Part shown: positions 8,821-23,400 of the stretch, piece after piece
Numbering within the stretch: position 1 is the first letter of the stretch
How the letters are laid out: the number at the start of each line of letters is the position of its first letter
NCBI GenBank assembly: GCA_000720375.1
Contig: JOAA01000006.1
Location: 297,251 to 361,250 of the forward strand
Reading direction: 5' to 3'
Source: Rhodococcus rhodnii
Lineage (GTDB): Bacteria; Actinomycetota; Actinomycetes; Mycobacteriales; Pseudonocardiaceae
DNA length: 64,000 nt
The notes under the pieces: generated by a model
What the model saw: the letters and a program-made list of their open reading frames with translations, nothing else
What the model was told of the DNA's origin: nothing
Database searches by the model: none
Program-made: the position numbers and the translations under genes

Positions 8821-11800
8821 CGTTGTGTCCTTTCAGCATCCGGCCGGGACCGGAGTTTCTCGGCGACGATGGCTCCAATCTGGCCCAGCGCCGCGGGTTG
8901 CACCATGTCGTAGTGGTTGGACGCGATCTCGTGAGCCTCGATGGCCCCGCTGGTGAAGTCCTTCCAGCTGTCTTTCGCCACCGGGACGGGCAGATGCCCT
9001 GGACGGTCCACAGTGGCCACAAAGAGCAGAATGTCGCCGGCGAACGGCGTGGAGACGTGGCGTGGCCCGACATCCCAGAGGTTGCGCATGACCGCCTCAA
9101 GGCGCGACCGGGCCGCTGCCCCCTTGACCAGTTGCCCCGCGAGCTCCAAGTCCTGCTGGTTGCGCCTTTCGAGGGCCTCTTCCTCGCTCGCGGCGCCGGT
9201 CGTCTTGCGTCCCATGTAGACGGGATACGCGTCGAGCAGAGCGAGCAGGCCGACCTGTTCCCCTTCCGCCTCAAGCAATTTGGCCATCGCCTGCGCGATC
9301 CTGCCGCCGAGGGACCAGCCGAGGAGGTGGTACGGCCCGGTCGGCTGCACGGCGCGGATCTGCTCGAGGTAGTCGGCCGCCATCTCGTCGACGCTGCCCG
9401 GCAAAGGTTCGGTACGGGCCAAGCCGCGTGCCTGCACGCCGTAGACCGGTTGATTCGGCGGGAGATACCGCAGCAACGGCTCGTAGTTCCAACTCAGGCC
9501 ACCGCTCGCGTGGACACAGAACAGTGGCGGGCGGTCACCGCCGACTCGCAGCGGCAGCAGGATCTCGAAGTCACCCGTCTTCACCGAGGCGCTTGATCGC
9601 CGCCGCTCGCCCACGACGACCAAAGCCTTGGTGTGGGACTTACGAGCAAGCAGGCCCGTGTGCATCATCTGGTGCCCGGGAGTCCCAAATGGACACGGCA
9701 TGGTCGGCAGACCGGCCGTTCCCGCGTCCACTGCCGGACCGGTGACGTAAAGATCGCCGACCGCCCCGGGAGCCACGGGGCGCAGCTGCTCGTCGAGCAG
9801 GAGCGCACCAAGCGGGCCGTCCTGCGCCAGGTCGGCGACCACCGCGGGTACGGCCCCGGACCACCGCGCCGGTGCGATGGCCGGACGGCCGCGTTCGAAG
9901 TCGTCCAGGAAGATGTCCAGGTCGCTGATCCGCCGCTGGGGATCCTCAGCCACCTGTTCAAGGACTCGGACCAGCCGGCGGGCCACCGACTCGGCTGTGG
10001 CCTCATCGAACAGGTCGGTGGCGTAGTGCAGCGCACCCTCGATGCCGCCCGAGTTGTCGTCGTCATCGAAGCGCTCGGTGAGCTTGACCGCGAGATCCAG
10101 CTCCATGGCCTCGGTCCCGCCGGGTTCGACGCTGGTGCGCAGGGCGGGCAGTTCCGCCGCGTCCCACCCGTCGATGTCCTCCTCGTCCACCTGCAGTCCC
10201 ACCTGGAACACCGGGTGGCGGGACAGCGAGGCCGGCAGGTCCAGCAGCTCGACGATCCTCTCGAAGGGCACGTCCAGGTGCTCGCCCGCGGCCTGGGCAG
10301 CCTCCTGCACCCTGGTGACGACCTCAAGGAAGGTCGGGTCGCCCGAGACGTCCGTGCGCAGGGCGAGCGGCCGGGTGAACGGCCCGATCATCGGCTCGAG
10401 ATCGAAGAGCTCCTCGTCCCGCGGCAGCGTCGTGCCGATCACCACGTCGTGGCCGGCTCCGAACTTGGCCAGCAGCATGGCGAGCGCGGCGTGCACCATC
10501 TGGAGCGTGTCCGCGCCTACCGGCTCTGCCACTGCCGTCAACCGGGCGTGCGGATCGGCGTCCAGCCGCAGCGCGACCGTGCCCGCCCGCCGCGACGGGA
10601 CAGCCGAGCGCGGGCGGTCGAACGGGAGCACCGTCTCCCCGTCGATACCGGCGAGGTTGTCCCGCCAGAAGACGATCTGCTCGTTGATCAGGCTGTCCAG
10701 CTCTTGCTCATCCTCGAGAAGCCGGTGCTCCCAGATCGCGAAGTCGGCGAACTGCAGGGCGAGTGGCGCACGCTCAGGGACCCGGCCTTCACGCCGCGCG
10801 CCGTACGCGGCCGCCAGGTCACGGAAGAACACGTCCATCGAGTCGTCGTCAGCGAGGATCCGGTGGATCTTCACCTGCAGCACGTGGTCCTTTTCCGAGA
10901 GCTGGAAAAGGTCACATCGCCACGGCACCTCCTGGGTGAGGTCGAACACCGACTCACGCCGCTCGGCGAGCAACCCGGGGAGGTCCTCCTCGGTGGCCGG
11001 GACGGGAGTCAGCTCGATTGCCAAGGCGTCGTGGACGTGCTGGTGAACGCTCTGCGCGTCACCCGGGAAGGTCGTGCGGAGGATCTCGTGGCGGGCCGCG
11101 ACATCGCCGATCGCCGCCGCCAGCGCGGGCACGTTCAACTTGCCGCCCAAGCGCAGCGTGATCGAGACGTGCTGGTCGGCAGTGTCCTCGCCGGGACGCG
11201 CCAGCAGCCAGGCACGCAGCTGCCGGGCGGTGAGGGGCACCCGGTCCGGCCGCTGGGCGGCTTCCAGTGCGGGGCGTGACTTCGCGGCAAGTGCCCTGGC
11301 CAGACCCGCGGGTGTGGGCGAGGAGAACAGCTGCCGGATGGGCAGATCCGCGCCGAGTTCCTCACGGATCCGCGCGATCAGCCGCATGGCCAGCGCCGAA
11401 CTGCCGCCGAGGTCGTTGAAGGTGTCGTCGACGCCCACCTGGTCGACGCTGAGGATCTCGCCGAACAGCGCGCACAGCACCTTCTCGGTCTCGTTCTCAG
11501 GCGCTTTCTCCGACGAGCGTCCGGCGAGGTCCGGGGCGGGCAGGGCCCGGCGATCCACCTTGCCGTTGGGTGTGACAGGCAGGCCGGGCAGGGCGACGAC
11601 CGCGATCGGAACCATGTAGTCGGGCAGGACCTGGGCCATTTGCCTGCGGATCTCGGCTGGGCCCGCGTCGCTGCCGTCGGACACGAAGTAGCCGACCAGG
11701 CGCTTCTCACCGGGCTGGTCCTCCCGCGCCATGACGACCGCCTCGACCACTCCCGGCTGGGCCGCCAGCACGGCCTCGACTTCGCCAAGCTCGACCCGGT

Positions 11801-14399
11801 AGCCGCGGATCTTCACCTGGTCGTCGGCGCGGCCGAGGAACACCACCTCACCATCACGGGTCCAGCGCGCCACGTCACCGGTGCGGTACATGCGTTCACC
11901 GGCGAGGAACGGGCACGCCACGAATCGGTCGGCCGTCAGGCCCGGGCTGTCGAGGTAGCCACGGGCCAGACCCGTGCCCGCGATGTACAGCTCGCCTGCC
12001 ACTCCCGGCGGGACCGGTCGCAGGAAGGCGTCGAGGATGTAGATCTTGCGGTTGGTCATCGGGTGGCCGATCGGCAGCTCCCGATCGATCACGTCACCGG
12101 GCTCGATCGGCAGCCACGTCGCGCACAGGGTGGTCTCGGTCGGCCCGTAGGTGTTGCGCACCCGCAGGCCGGGCTGGGCCCGCCGCAGGTTCGCCACGGA
12201 CTGCGCGGGAACCACGTCTCCGCCGGTCCCGATCTCGACAAGACCCGCGAAACACTCCGGAGACGTTTCCGCCAGGGCACGGAAGGAACCGGCGGTGAGG
12301 TGCACGGCGGTCGCACCCCGTTCGACGGCCTGACGTACCCCGGCCGCGTCCAACACGCCCGGCTCGGTGAGCAAGACCCGGCCACCCGCGACGAGCGGCA
12401 CCCACATCGCGTAGAGCGAGGGGTCGAAGACGTGTGTCGCGTGCATCAGCACGCCGTCATCGGGACCGATCTGCCAGCCCGAGTCGCCGGCCAGGCCGGC
12501 CACTGCCCCATGCGGGATGGCCACGCCCTTCGGCAGGCCGGTGGATCCCGAGGTGTACATCACGTACGCCAGGTCGCCTGCGTACAGCCGGATCTCCGGC
12601 GCCGTGTCCGCACAGTCCTCAATGGACGCACGCGTGTCCGGCGCGTCGAGGACGATCGCGTTCTCCGGCACGACTCCGCTGGTGTCCTGAGTGCACAGAA
12701 CGGTCGAGACCCCGGAGTCGTTGAGAATGAACGCGATCCGCTCGGCCGGGTACTCGACGTCCACCGGGACGTACGCGGCGCCTGCCTTCCAGATCGCCAG
12801 GAACGCGATCAGCAGCTCCGGCGAGCGGTCCATGGCCACCCCGACGCGGTCGCCACGGCCGACGCCACGACCGGCGAGGTAGCCGGCCAGCCGGTTCGAC
12901 GCCCGGTCGACTTCGGCGTAGGTCAGGTTCGCGCCGCCGGCATCGGTGATCGCCACCGCGTCCGGCGCTTCGGCCACCCGGTGGGCGAACAGCTCGACTA
13001 CGGACTCCCCCGGCACCGGGCCCGCGGTCGCGTTGAATTCGTCAACCACCAGGGCACGCTCTGCCTCGCTCACCAGCGTCAGACGGCCGACGAGGATATC
13101 AGGCTCGGCGACCAGCCGCTCCAGCACGCGAGCCAACGCGCCGACGACAGACTCGGCGGCAGCGGGGTCGAAGAGGCCACGGTCGTAGTCGAGGATGAGC
13201 GGCATCTGCTCGCCTGGACCGGTGACCAGGGTGAACGGGTAGTGCGACGAGTTGCGCCCGCGCTTGACCGGGAGCAGGGTCAGGCCGCCGTCCGGCGCCC
13301 GGCCGAGTCCCTTGCGGGGGAAGTTCTCGTAGATGACGAGCGTGTCGAAGACCGCTCCGCGGCCGACGACGGCCTGCACGTCCTGCAGGCCGAGATGCTG
13401 GTGAGCCATGAGTGCCGACTGGTCGCGCTGCAGCTGGGCGAACAGGTCGACCGCCCGCCGCTCGCCGTCGAGCCGGACACGGACTGGCAGCGTGGTGAGC
13501 AGCTGGCCGACCATCGCCTCCACACCGGGCAGGTCGGCCGGCCGCCCCGAGGCGGTCGCGCCGAAAACCACGTCGTTGCGGCCGGCGAGTTGCGACAGCA
13601 CAACGGCCCAAGCGCCCTGCACGACCGTGTTCAGGGTGAGGTCGTGGCCGCGCGCTAGCCGGTACAGATCGTCCGTCAGCTGTGTGGACAACTCGATCAC
13701 GACTGTGTCGATGTCCGGCACGCGGGTCGGATCGGCCGGGGCGACCGTGGTCGGCGTCTCCAGCCCGGCCAGCTCCTTGCGCCATGCCGCGATGGCAACG
13801 TCCTTGTCCTGCCGGCCAAGCCACGCGAGATAGTCCCGATAGGACACCGTGGGCGGGAGCCCGGACGCGTCACCGCCCGCCGCGTAGATGGCGGCGAGTT
13901 CGCGGTGGATGATCGGCATCGACCAGCCGTCGACCAGCACGTGATGCAGCGTGTGCACGAGCCGGTGGCTCTCCGGGCCGAGCCGGATCAGGTGCAGTTT
14001 CATCAGCGGCGCCACCTCGATGCGCAGCCGCTCGGCCACCTCTTGCGCCGCCAGCCGGTCCACCTCGCTGTCGGCGATGTCCTCAGGCAGCCCGGAAAGA
14101 TCCGTCTCGTTCCACGGAATCTCGGCGTCCCGCGCGATGACCTGCACCATCTGCGCGCCGCTGACATAGCGGAAACAGGCCCGCAGCGCGGCATGCCGGT
14201 CCACGAGGGCCTGCCACGACGCCCTCAGCAGCCCGGCGTCCAGCGGGCCGTCGATGCCGTAGACGGTCTGCACGGTGTACGTGTCCGGCCCGTCGTTGTC
14301 GAGGGCGGTGTGGTAGAGCATTCCTTGCTGCAGCGGGGAAAGCGGCCAGACGTCTTCCACACTGGAGCGCGGCTTCGCGCGAGTGTCGTCAACGGTCAC
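8817..14399 (-). CDS. cepC: Glycopeptide NRPS CepC, module 7: C-A(Dpg)-T-X-TE
   Basis: 1860-residue termination module. The C domain has HHVLVDG near residue 151, the A domain has YTSGSTG near 616, and the specificity code DPYHGGTLCK indicates 3,5-dihydroxyphenylglycine. The carrier site near residue 1000 reads LGGSS instead of LGGDS. An X domain follows (about 1035-1500): a condensation-like fold whose active site is altered to HRILADDDS, known to recruit the Oxy P450s to the bound heptapeptide. A thioesterase (FCVHASGG near 1626, GWSLGG near 1695, a possible catalytic His in SNHYDM) releases the product. The start is GTG 14399, six bases after AAGGAG; a GTG at 14426 overlaps the cepB stop and lacks a site. 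There is no E domain, so residue 7 stays L. Confidence 0.95.
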   Translation of the reverse strand: MTVDDTRAKPRSSVEDVWPLSPLQQGMLYHTALDNDGPDTYTVQTVYGIDGPLDAGLLRASWQALVDRHAALRACFRYVSGAQMVQVIARDAEIPWNETDLSGLPEDIADSEVDRLAAQEVAERLRIEVAPLMKLHLIRLGPESHRLVHTLHHVLVDGWSMPIIHRELAAIYAAGGDASGLPPTVSYRDYLAWLGRQDKDVAIAAWRKELAGLETPTTVAPADPTRVPDIDTVVIELSTQLTDDLYRLARGHDLTLNTVVQGAWAVVLSQLAGRNDVVFGATASGRPADLPGVEAMVGQLLTTLPVRVRLDGERRAVDLFAQLQRDQSALMAHQHLGLQDVQAVVGRGAVFDTLVIYENFPRKGLGRAPDGGLTLLPVKRGRNSSHYPFTLVTGPGEQMPLILDYDRGLFDPAAAESVVGALARVLERLVAEPDILVGRLTLVSEAERALVVDEFNATAGPVPGESVVELFAHRVAEAPDAVAITDAGGANLTYAEVDRASNRLAGYLAGRGVGRGDRVGVAMDRSPELLIAFLAIWKAGAAYVPVDVEYPAERIAFILNDSGVSTVLCTQDTSGVVPENAIVLDAPDTRASIEDCADTAPEIRLYAGDLAYVMYTSGSTGLPKGVAIPHGAVAGLAGDSGWQIGPDDGVLMHATHVFDPSLYAMWVPLVAGGRVLLTEPGVLDAAGVRQAVERGATAVHLTAGSFRALAETSPECFAGLVEIGTGGDVVPAQSVANLRRAQPGLRVRNTYGPTETTLCATWLPIEPGDVIDRELPIGHPMTNRKIYILDAFLRPVPPGVAGELYIAGTGLARGYLDSPGLTADRFVACPFLAGERMYRTGDVARWTRDGEVVFLGRADDQVKIRGYRVELGEVEAVLAAQPGVVEAVVMAREDQPGEKRLVGYFVSDGSDAGPAEIRRQMAQVLPDYMVPIAVVALPGLPVTPNGKVDRRALPAPDLAGRSSEKAPENETEKVLCALFGEILSVDQVGVDDTFNDLGGSSALAMRLIARIREELGADLPIRQLFSSPTPAGLARALAAKSRPALEAAQRPDRVPLTARQLRAWLLARPGEDTADQHVSITLRLGGKLNVPALAAAIGDVAARHEILRTTFPGDAQSVHQHVHDALAIELTPVPATEEDLPGLLAERRESVFDLTQEVPWRCDLFQLSEKDHVLQVKIHRILADDDSMDVFFRDLAAAYGARREGRVPERAPLALQFADFAIWEHRLLEDEQELDSLINEQIVFWRDNLAGIDGETVLPFDRPRSAVPSRRAGTVALRLDADPHARLTAVAEPVGADTLQMVHAALAMLLAKFGAGHDVVIGTTLPRDEELFDLEPMIGPFTRPLALRTDVSGDPTFLEVVTRVQEAAQAAGEHLDVPFERIVELLDLPASLSRHPVFQVGLQVDEEDIDGWDAAELPALRTSVEPGGTEAMELDLAVKLTERFDDDDNSGGIEGALHYATDLFDEATAESVARRLVRVLEQVAEDPQRRISDLDIFLDDFERGRPAIAPARWSGAVPAVVADLAQDGPLGALLLDEQLRPVAPGAVGDLYVTGPAVDAGTAGLPTMPCPFGTPGHQMMHTGLLARKSHTKALVVVGERRRSSASVKTGDFEILLPLRVGGDRPPLFCVHASGGLSWNYEPLLRYLPPNQPVYGVQARGLARTEPLPGSVDEMAADYLEQIRAVQPTGPYHLLGWSLGGRIAQAMAKLLEAEGEQVGLLALLDAYPVYMGRKTTGAASEEEALERRNQQDLELAGQLVKGAAARSRLEAVMRNLWDVGPRHVSTPFAGDILLFVATVDRPGHLPVPVAKDSWKDFTSGAIEAHEIASNHYDMVQPAALGQIGAIVAEKLRSRPDAERTQR

Positions 14400-14418
14400 G
14401 ATCTGCTCCTTATGGAAG

Positions 14419-17400
14419 TTACTCACCGGCCAGTCCGGCCTCGAGTTGGTTCATCTGGTCAGCCGAAAGAGCAAGGAGCGTTCCTGCCGCGGGCTTCGGC
14501 ACCGCGGCGGTCTCCTCCTCGGCCTGGATCTCTTTGACCATGGCCGCCAGCCGTTCCGGCGTCTTCTCGTCGAACACCTGCCACGGCGTCAGTTCCAGCC
14601 CTTCGCGGCGTGCTCGGGCGGACAGCTGCATCGAGGTGATCGAGTCGCCGCCGAGCTCGAAGAAGCTGTCGTCGACGCCCACCTGTTCAAGGCCGAGCAC
14701 GTCCGCGAACAACTCGCACAGCCGCGCCTCCATGGGCGTGCTCGGGTCCCGCTTCGTTGACATCGCGGCGAAGTCGGGTGCCTGCAACGCCTTGTGGTCG
14801 AGCTTGCCGTTCGGGGTCAGCGGCATCTTCTCCAGCGACACGAACGCCGCGGGCATCATGTACTCCGGCAGGCGTTCGGCCGCCAGCTCACGCAGCGCGG
14901 ACGTCAGCGTGCCGTTCTCGCCTGCAGCGTCGGCCGATGGCACGACATACGCCACCAGCTGCTTGTCGCCCGGCCCGTCCCTGCGGACGGCGACCGCGAC
15001 CTGAGCGACCCCCGGATGCTCGATGAGCACGGCCTCGATCTCGGCTGGCTCGACCCGGTACCCACGCACCTTGACCTGCGCGTCCACTCGGCCCGCGAAC
15101 ATCAGCTGGCCCTCCCGGGTCCAGCGGAACAGGTCGCCGGAGCGGTACATCCGCTCACCGGGGGCGAACGGGCTGGCGACGAACCGTTCCGCCGTCAGGC
15201 CAGGGCGGCCGAGGTATCCACGAGCCAGTCCGACGCCCGTGATGTAGAGCTCGCCGACCACCCCGGGCGGCACTGGCTGCAGGAACGCGTCGAGCACGTA
15301 GTGCCGCACGTTGTAGATCGGGCCGCCGAGCGGGACCTGGTCGTGTCCCGGCGACAACGGGGCACTCATCGTCGAGCAGATGGTCGTCTCTGTCGGCCCG
15401 TAGGCCTGGATCACCCGGCGGCCCGGCGACCAACGGTCCACCAGCGCGGCGGGTAGTGCCTCGCCGCCCGTCAACACGGTCTGCAGGGTGTCCGGCAGGT
15501 CGTCCTCACTCGCCAGCACACTCGGCGACACGGTCAGGTGCGTGATACCCGCCTTGCGGATCGCGTCGCCCAGCGTCACCCGGGGCGGCATGTTCGCCGA
15601 ATCCGGCAGTACCAAGGTCGCACCGGCCAGCAGAGCCATGTAGAGCTCGGAGACGATGGCGTCGAATCCGATCGCGGACAACTGCAGCACCCGCGAGGAC
15701 GACGTCACGGCCATCCGCTCGATGTGCGCGTACCCCAGGTTGACGAGCCCGGAGTGGGTGACCAGGACGCCCTTGGGCACTCCCGTCGACCCCGACGTGT
15801 AGATCACGTAGGCCGCGTCTTCCGGTGCCACGTCCGGCAACTCGACGCCCGGATCGGCGGCGGGCAGCTCGTCCAGCACCAGCACCGTGCCCGTGAACTG
15901 CGCAGGCACGACCGCTCGGGTCGTCTTCGTGCACACCAGCACCTCTGGCGCCGAGTTGGCCAGCATGAACTCGATGCGCTCACTGGGATAGTCCGGATCG
16001 ACCGGCACGAACACGCCGCCGGCGAACGACACCCCCATCAGGGTCACCGCCAGCTCGACCGAACGCTCGACCAGCACTCCCACCCGGGCCTCACGCCGCA
16101 CGCCCAACCCCACGAGCAGCCGCGCCAGCGCCTCAACCTCGTCCAGCAACCCACTGAACGACAGGCTCCGCACCCCATCCTGAACAGCCACCGCATCCGG
16201 CGACTGCCACGCCTGCTCGCGGAACAACACCGGCAGCGTCTCCGCCGCAAGCGGCGCGTCGGTCTGGTTCCACTCGTCCACCACCAGACGACGCTGCTGC
16301 GGGCCGATCAGGCCGACCTGGCCCACCGGCATCCGCGGATCGGCCAGCACCTGCTCAAGCGCACGCAGCAGCGCCGCGACCATCTCCTCGGCCTCGGCCC
16401 GGTCGACCACGTCCGGCCGGTAGATGAATTCACCTTGGACGGGGCCTGCCGCCACAGACGCGCGGATGGACAGCGGATAGTGCCCGGTGTCGTTCGGAGT
16501 CCCCGCGGGGCGCATGACGAGCGCGTCGGGGCCGTCGAACCGAGGCGGCGGGGGCGGGTAGTTCTCGAACACCACGATCGTGTCGAACGCCGCGCCGGGA
16601 CCGGCGAACTGCTTGATCTCGCTCAGCCCGATGTGCTGGTGCGACATCAACGCGATCTGCCGTTCCTGCAAGTCCTTCAGCATGTCGACGACCGGTTGCG
16701 CGCCGGTGAGACGGGCCCGGACCGGCAGCATGTTCATGAACAGGCCGACCGAGGACTCCACGCCGGGGATCTCGGGCGGGCGCCCGGCCACCGCGGCGCC
16801 GAAGACCACGTCCTGGCGTCCGGTCAGCCGGGCCAGGTGCAGTGCCCAGACCCCCTGGAAAAGCGTGTTCGGCGTGACACCGTGCCGTCGGGCGAACTCG
16901 ACCAGGCGCCTGCTCGGCTCGTCGCCGAGTTCGAACCTGACGCGTTCGGGCACCAGGGGCGTGCGGATCGATTCCGGCGGCACGACATTGGTCGCCTCCT
17001 CGAGGCCCGCCAGTTCGGTCCGCCACGCCTCCCGGGCGGCTGTCTTGTCCTGCCGGGCGATCCAGGCGAGGTAGTCGCGGTACGACGTCGCGGCAGGCAG
17101 CGTCCGGCCATCACCGCCGGCTTCGTACGCCGCCAGCACGTCGACGCCGATGAGCGGCAGAGACCAGCCGTCAGCCGCGATGTGATGCGACGTGAAGATC
17201 AGCCGGTGCTCGCGTTCGCCGAAGCGCACGAGGTGCAGGCGCAGCAGCGGCGCCTGGGTCGGGTCGAACCGTTCGGCGAGCAGCTCCGCCGCGAGGCGGT
17301 CGAATTCCGCCACTGCCTCGTCCTCGGGCAGATGGGACAGGTCGGTCTCCCGCCAGGGCAGCGTCACCTCGCGGGCGATCGCCTGCACGGCCGTACCGGA

Positions 17401-20400
17401 CTCGACCTGATGGAAACTCGCGCGCAGGGCGGCGTGCCGGTCGAGCAGGGTCTGCCAGGACGCACGGAACCGGTCGACGTCCAGCGGGCCGTCGAGGACA
17501 AGGGTCCGCATACTCGCGTAGACGTCCGGTCCGCCTTCGTCTGCGGCGTGGAACAGCAAGCCCTCCTGAAGCGGGGAGAGCGGCCAGATGTCGAGCAGGT
17601 TCGGTACGGCGGCCTCGATCTCCGCGACCTCTCGCTGCGTCAGCGTGGTGAGCGGGAAGTCGGATGGGGTGTGTCCCCCGGCGCCGCCGGCTTCGACGTG
17701 TGCGGCGAGGCCGCTCAGCATGTCCAGCCACGCGTTGGCGAACGACTCGGCCTCGGCATCACCGACAATCCGGCCAGCCCAGGTCACGGTCAGGGTGAAC
17801 TCAGGTCCGTCTGCGCCGTCCAGCACGACCGCGTCGATCTCCACGACGTGCCGCAAAGGCGTGTCCTGCTCTGCCGCGCCGCCGACGATTCCCTTTATCT
17901 GCCAAGGCTGTGCTTCACCGTCGGGCCGCGACGAGAAGCGGCCGAGGTAGTTGAACCCGATCTCCGCCTTCGGCAGCGCCGCGAGGACCGGCCCCGTCTC
18001 GGCGTTGAGGTAACGCAGCATCCCGTAGCCGAGCCCGCCGTCGGGCACGGCTCGCACGTTCTCCTTGACCTGCTTGAGCAAACGACCGGCCGCGCCGCCG
18101 CCTGCGATCGCCTCGGCCGTGTCGACGCCTGTCACATCCAGCCGGAGCGGATGCACGTCGGTGAACCAGCCGAGCGTCCGCGACAGGTCCATCTCACCGA
18201 TGGGCTGACGGCCGTGACCTTCGACGTCCACCACGACGTCGGTGCCGCCGCGCCAGCTGGCCACGGCGCCTGCCAGGGTCGCCAGCAAGACCTCATGCAC
18301 TCCACAGTGGAAGGCCGACGTGACCTTCTCCACGAGCACGCCCGCGTGCTTCTGCGGCACGGTCCAAGACTTGCGTCCCGCGGTCGATACGGTGTCGCGC
18401 TTGGGATCGAGCTCGCCGAGCCGGGATCGTGCCCCATCGAGGATGTCCGTCCACGTCGCCAGCTCCGCGGTCCGGATCGCTGCCTCATCGGCCAGCGTTC
18501 GCGCCCAACGCCGGAACGAGACGTCCGGCGGATCAAGCGCCGGCCGCAGGCCCGCGGCCACGGCTTCACATGCCGCCTGCAGGTCCGGCAGCAGGGTTCG
18601 CCACGACACCACGTCGACCACGAGGTGATGCGCGGCCACCACGAGCCGCCCGGCGCGGCCTGGTCCCGCGTCCACCCAGACTGCCCGGACCATCACGCCG
18701 GCAACGGGATCCAGGCGTGCCGCCGCGTCATTGGCGCACCGATCCGCGATTTCGTCGACGTCATCGGCACCGGCCTCGACCCGTTCGACCAGCGTCGACG
18801 CGTCCACCGTTCCACGGCCGGCCACGACCAGCCGGGGCTCCGCGCCCTCGGTATCGACGATCCGGCTCCGCAGCATGTCGTGGGTGTCGATCACCGCGCC
18901 CAATCCGGCCGCCAGCGCGGTCACCGAAAGGTCGTCGGGCACGTCCACGGTCACCCACTGCGCCATGGCACCTCGGGTCAACCCGATGGGGTCGCGTTCG
19001 AGCATTGCCCGCACCACCGGCGTCCACGGGACTTCACCGACGCCCTCGGCGTCCTCGACCCGTGCCTGTCCGCCGCGCTCGGCGACGGCCGCGATCCCCG
19101 CGGGCGTCTTCTGCTCGAAGACCTGCTTCGCCCCGAAGACGAAGTTCTCACGACGCGCGCGGGCCGCCAGCCGCATCGAGAGGATCGAATCTCCGCCCAG
19201 CTCGAAGAAACTGTCGTCGGCGCCGACCCGGTCCAGCCCGAGGATCTCGGCGAACAGGTCGCACAACACTCGCTCGGTCTCGGTGCGCGGTTCGCGACCG
19301 GCCGCCTTCCCGGTGAACTCGGGTGCGGGCAGGGCCGCGCGGTCGATCTTTCCGTTGAGTGTCAACGGGAAGCTGTCCAGCACCAGCACCACGGCCGGCA
19401 CCATGAACTCCGGCATCCGCGCCGCGAGATGCTCACGGACCGCATCGGCAGCCAGCGCCGGCCCTTCTTCCGCGGTCACGTACGCGATCAGGCGCTTGTC
19501 GCCAGGGTGGTCTTCCCGCGCCACCACGACCGCCTGCGCGACGTGGGGGACCTCGGTCAGCGCCACCTCGATCTCGCCGGGCTCGACCCGGTAGCCCCGG
19601 ATCTTGACCTGGGAGTCGGCGCGACCGGCGAACAGCAGCTCGCCCTGATCCGTCCAGCGCGCCAGGTCGCCCGTGCGGTACATCCGCTCACCGGAGGCGA
19701 ACGGGTTGGCGATGAACCGCTCCGAGGTCGATCCGTTGTTGCCCAGGTATCCGTGCGCCAGGCCGGCGCCTGCGATGTAGAGCTCGCCGGTCACGTTGGG
19801 AGCCACCGGCTGCAGGAACGCGTCGAGCACATACGCCTGCCGGCCGGCCAGCGGCCTGCCGATCGGCAAGGTGTCGCCCGTTTCGGCCCCTGGCTCGATG
19901 ACGTGCCACGTGGCGCAGAGGGTGATCTCGGTGGGGCCGTACAGCTGCCGGACTCGAACGTCCGGGCATGCCCGGCGCATCCGGACGACGGACGCGAGTG
20001 GGACCGCGTCCCCGCCGGTCAGGATTTCTCGCAGTCCGGTGAAGGAGTCCGGCGATTCCTCTGCCACCGCCCGGAAAGCGCCTGCCGTCAGGTGGACGGT
20101 GGTCACGCCACGGGAGATCGCTTCGCGGAGCCGCTCCGCGTCCACCGCGCCCGGTTCCGCGACCATCACGCGGGATCCGTTGACCAGCGGCACCCAGATC
20201 TCGACCAGCGACGCGTCGAACGCGTGCGACGCGTGCAGCAGCACGCAATCGTCGGGGCCCTGCGACCAACCCGGGTCGCTCGCCAGTGCCGCCACGCTTC
20301 CGTGCGGCACCGCGACGCCCTTCGGCACCCCGGTCGATCCCGACGTGTACATCACGTAGGCAAGGTCGTGCGCTCCGACCGTGACCTGTGGTGCCTCGTG

Positions 20401-23400
20401 CCGCACTCCGTCGATCGCCGGTACGTCCATGACCACCGGCTCGACCCCGTCCGGCACCGCCTTGCGGGTCGCTTCCAGGCAGACCGCGACCGATGCGCCG
20501 GCGTCGGCCAGCATCCGCTCGATGCGTTCCGCGGGGTAGTCCACGTTCACCGGTACCTGCGCGGCCCCCGCCTTCCAGACCGCGAGCAGAGCGACGAACA
20601 GGTCCGTGCCGCGTTCCATCACCACACCAACGCGGTCACCGCGCCGCACGCCCATCGCGGCCAGGTAGCCGGCCAGCCGATCGGATTCCCGGTCAAGGTC
20701 GGCGTAGGACAGGGTGCGTGCCGCGTCCATGACCGCCACCGCGTCCGGCGAGGCGTCGGCCTGCTGCCGGAACAACTCGAGCACAGACGTCCTGTTGGCC
20801 GCTTCGCCCGTCGAGTTCCAGCGTTCCACCACCGACGCGCGCGCCGGTTCGCTCGTCACGCCAAGGCGGCCCACTGGCAGCAAAGGCTGCGCCACCACCT
20901 GTTCCAGGACACGCACGACCTGCCTGGCGACCTCGGTGGCCGTTTCGTCGTCGATCCGGTCGGGCCGGTAGGACACGTTGACCCGCAAGCGCTCCCCGAG
21001 GCTGACGTTCATCGTCAGCGGGTAGCTGGTGCCGGTCCGGGTGGCGACCGAGCTGATCACCACGCCGCCGTCGTCGCCGAGACCGGCGGCGGTGTGCGGG
21101 TAGTTCTCGATCATCACGATGGTGTCGAAGATCGCGCCCGTCCCCGCCACCTTCTGGATCTCCGGCAGCCCCATGTACTGGTGCTCGGTCAACGCCGACT
21201 GGCGCCCCTGCAGGTCCTTGAGCATCTCCACGACCGGCTGGCGGCCGTCGAGCCGCACGCGGGCCGGGACGGTGTTGATGAACATCCCCACCATTCGCTC
21301 GACATCCGGCACGTCCGCCGGACGCCCCGACACCACCGACCCGAACACCACATCGGTCCGGCCGGCCAACCGCGCCAGCACCAACGCCCACGCGCCGAGC
21401 ACGACCGTGCTCAACGTCAGTCCGTGGCCTCGTGCGAAATCGGCGAGTGTCCGCGTCGTGGCCTCGGACAGCAATTCGGAACGGTTGTCCGGCATCACCA
21501 ACGTCTTGCCCGCGTCGGCGTCGACCAAGGTCGGTTCGTCGCACCCGGCGAGTTCGGACCGCCACGCCGATCGGGTCGTCTCCTCGTCCTGACGGCTCAA
21601 CCACGCCAAATAGTCCTTGTAGGACGGCGACTTCGACGCGCTCGGGCCACCCGCGTAGCCGGCCGACATCTCCCCCACGATGAGCGGTGTCGACCAGCCG
21701 TCCACGAGAAGGTGGTGCGACGTCATCACGAGTTTGTGTTTGTCGGCACCAAGACGGATCAGCAACAGCCGCAGCAGCGGCGCCGTGGCCACGTCGAACC
21801 GCTCGGCCTGATCCTGCGCGAGAAGCCGTTCGACCTCAGCGGCCGCCTCCGCCTCATCGAGGTGCGACAGATCTGCCACCCGCCACGGGATGTCGGCCTC
21901 GCGCGCGACGACCTGCACCGTTTCGCCGGATCCGAGCTGGTGGAAGCTGGTCCGGAGCGATTCGTGCCGGGCGACCACCTGGTTCCATGCCGTACGCAGC
22001 CGTTGCGCGTCAAGCGGTCCGTCGAGGTCCAGGATCCGTTGCGTCTGGTAGACGTCGACGCCGTCCTCGTCGAAGGCCCGTTCGAAGAGCATGCCTTCCT
22101 GGAGCGGCGACAGCGGCCAGATGTCCGTCAGCCCTGGCGCCGCGGCCTCCAGCTCCGTCACGTCCCGCTGCGTCAGGTCGACCAGGTCGAAGTCGGATGG
22201 TGTGTGTCCGCCCGCGCCGGGATTCCCGGCCATGGCCGCGAGGCCGGTCAGCATCTCCAGCCAGGCCTCGCCGAGCCGCTCCACCGTGGCGAGGTCGAAA
22301 TCCCGGGTGTCGATGGCCAGACCCAGCCGGGGTCCGGCGGGCGTGTCCAGCAGTTCCGCGCTGACCTCCACGGCGTGGGCAAGGACCATGTCCGGACCGC
22401 CGCCGAGCGGCCCCTCGGCCACCGGCTGCTGCCACGCGGTGTTCTGGGCGGCGAGGACGGTCCGGCCGAGATAGTTGAATCCGATCTGCGCGGACGGCAA
22501 CTCGGCCAGCCGCGCACCGGTGTCGGGGTTGAGATGGCGCAACAGCCCGTAGCCGGATCCGTCGCCGGGCACGGCACGGATCTGTTCCTTCACGGCCTTC
22601 AGCAACTGCCCGGCCGGCGCGTTGCCCGCTGCCGCGGCCGCGAGGTCCACATCGGACAGATCGAGGCGGACCGGGTGCACGCTGGTGAACCAGCCCACGG
22701 TGCGCAACAGGTCCTCGCCGTCGGCGGCTTCGCGACCGTGGCCTTCGACGTCCACCAGCAGCCCGGCGCCGGTGCCGCGCACGCGCGCCACCGCACCCGC
22801 GAGGCCCGCCAACAGAACGTCCTGGATCCCGCAGTGGAAGGCACCTGGCAAGTGAGCCACCAGGTTGCGCACCTCGGTGCCGGACAGTCTCGTGGACCAC
22901 GAGTGCGACTGCCCCGTGTGCTGTCCGGTGTCCTGCTCCAGTGGCGGGTTGGCGCCGTCCAGTACGGCGACCCATTGGTCGAGCTCGGCCACGGTGCTCT
23001 CGCTGAGCGCCTGCTCGGTCAGCCGGCGCGCCCACTGCCGATACGACGTCGTCGGGGGTTCGAGGGCCGGGGTCCCGCCGGAGATCACCTCGTCGTACGC
23101 CGTTTGCAGATCCGGCAGCAGGATTCCCCACGAGACCGCGTCGACGGACAGGTGATGCGCCACGAACGCCAACCGGCCCGGCTCGGCGTCCCCGGCGTCG
23201 ATCCACACGAGCCGCGCCATGATTCCCGCCGACGGGTTCAGCGTTCCCGTCGCCGTCCTGACCTCGCGCTCGGCGATCTCGTCGAGATCCCCTGTCCCGA
23301 CGGCCACCCGCGTGACCAGGCCGGTCGCGTCCACCGCACCGCGCTCGGGCACGATCAGCCGTCCGTCCGGCTCCACCCGTGCCCGCAGCAGATCATGCCC

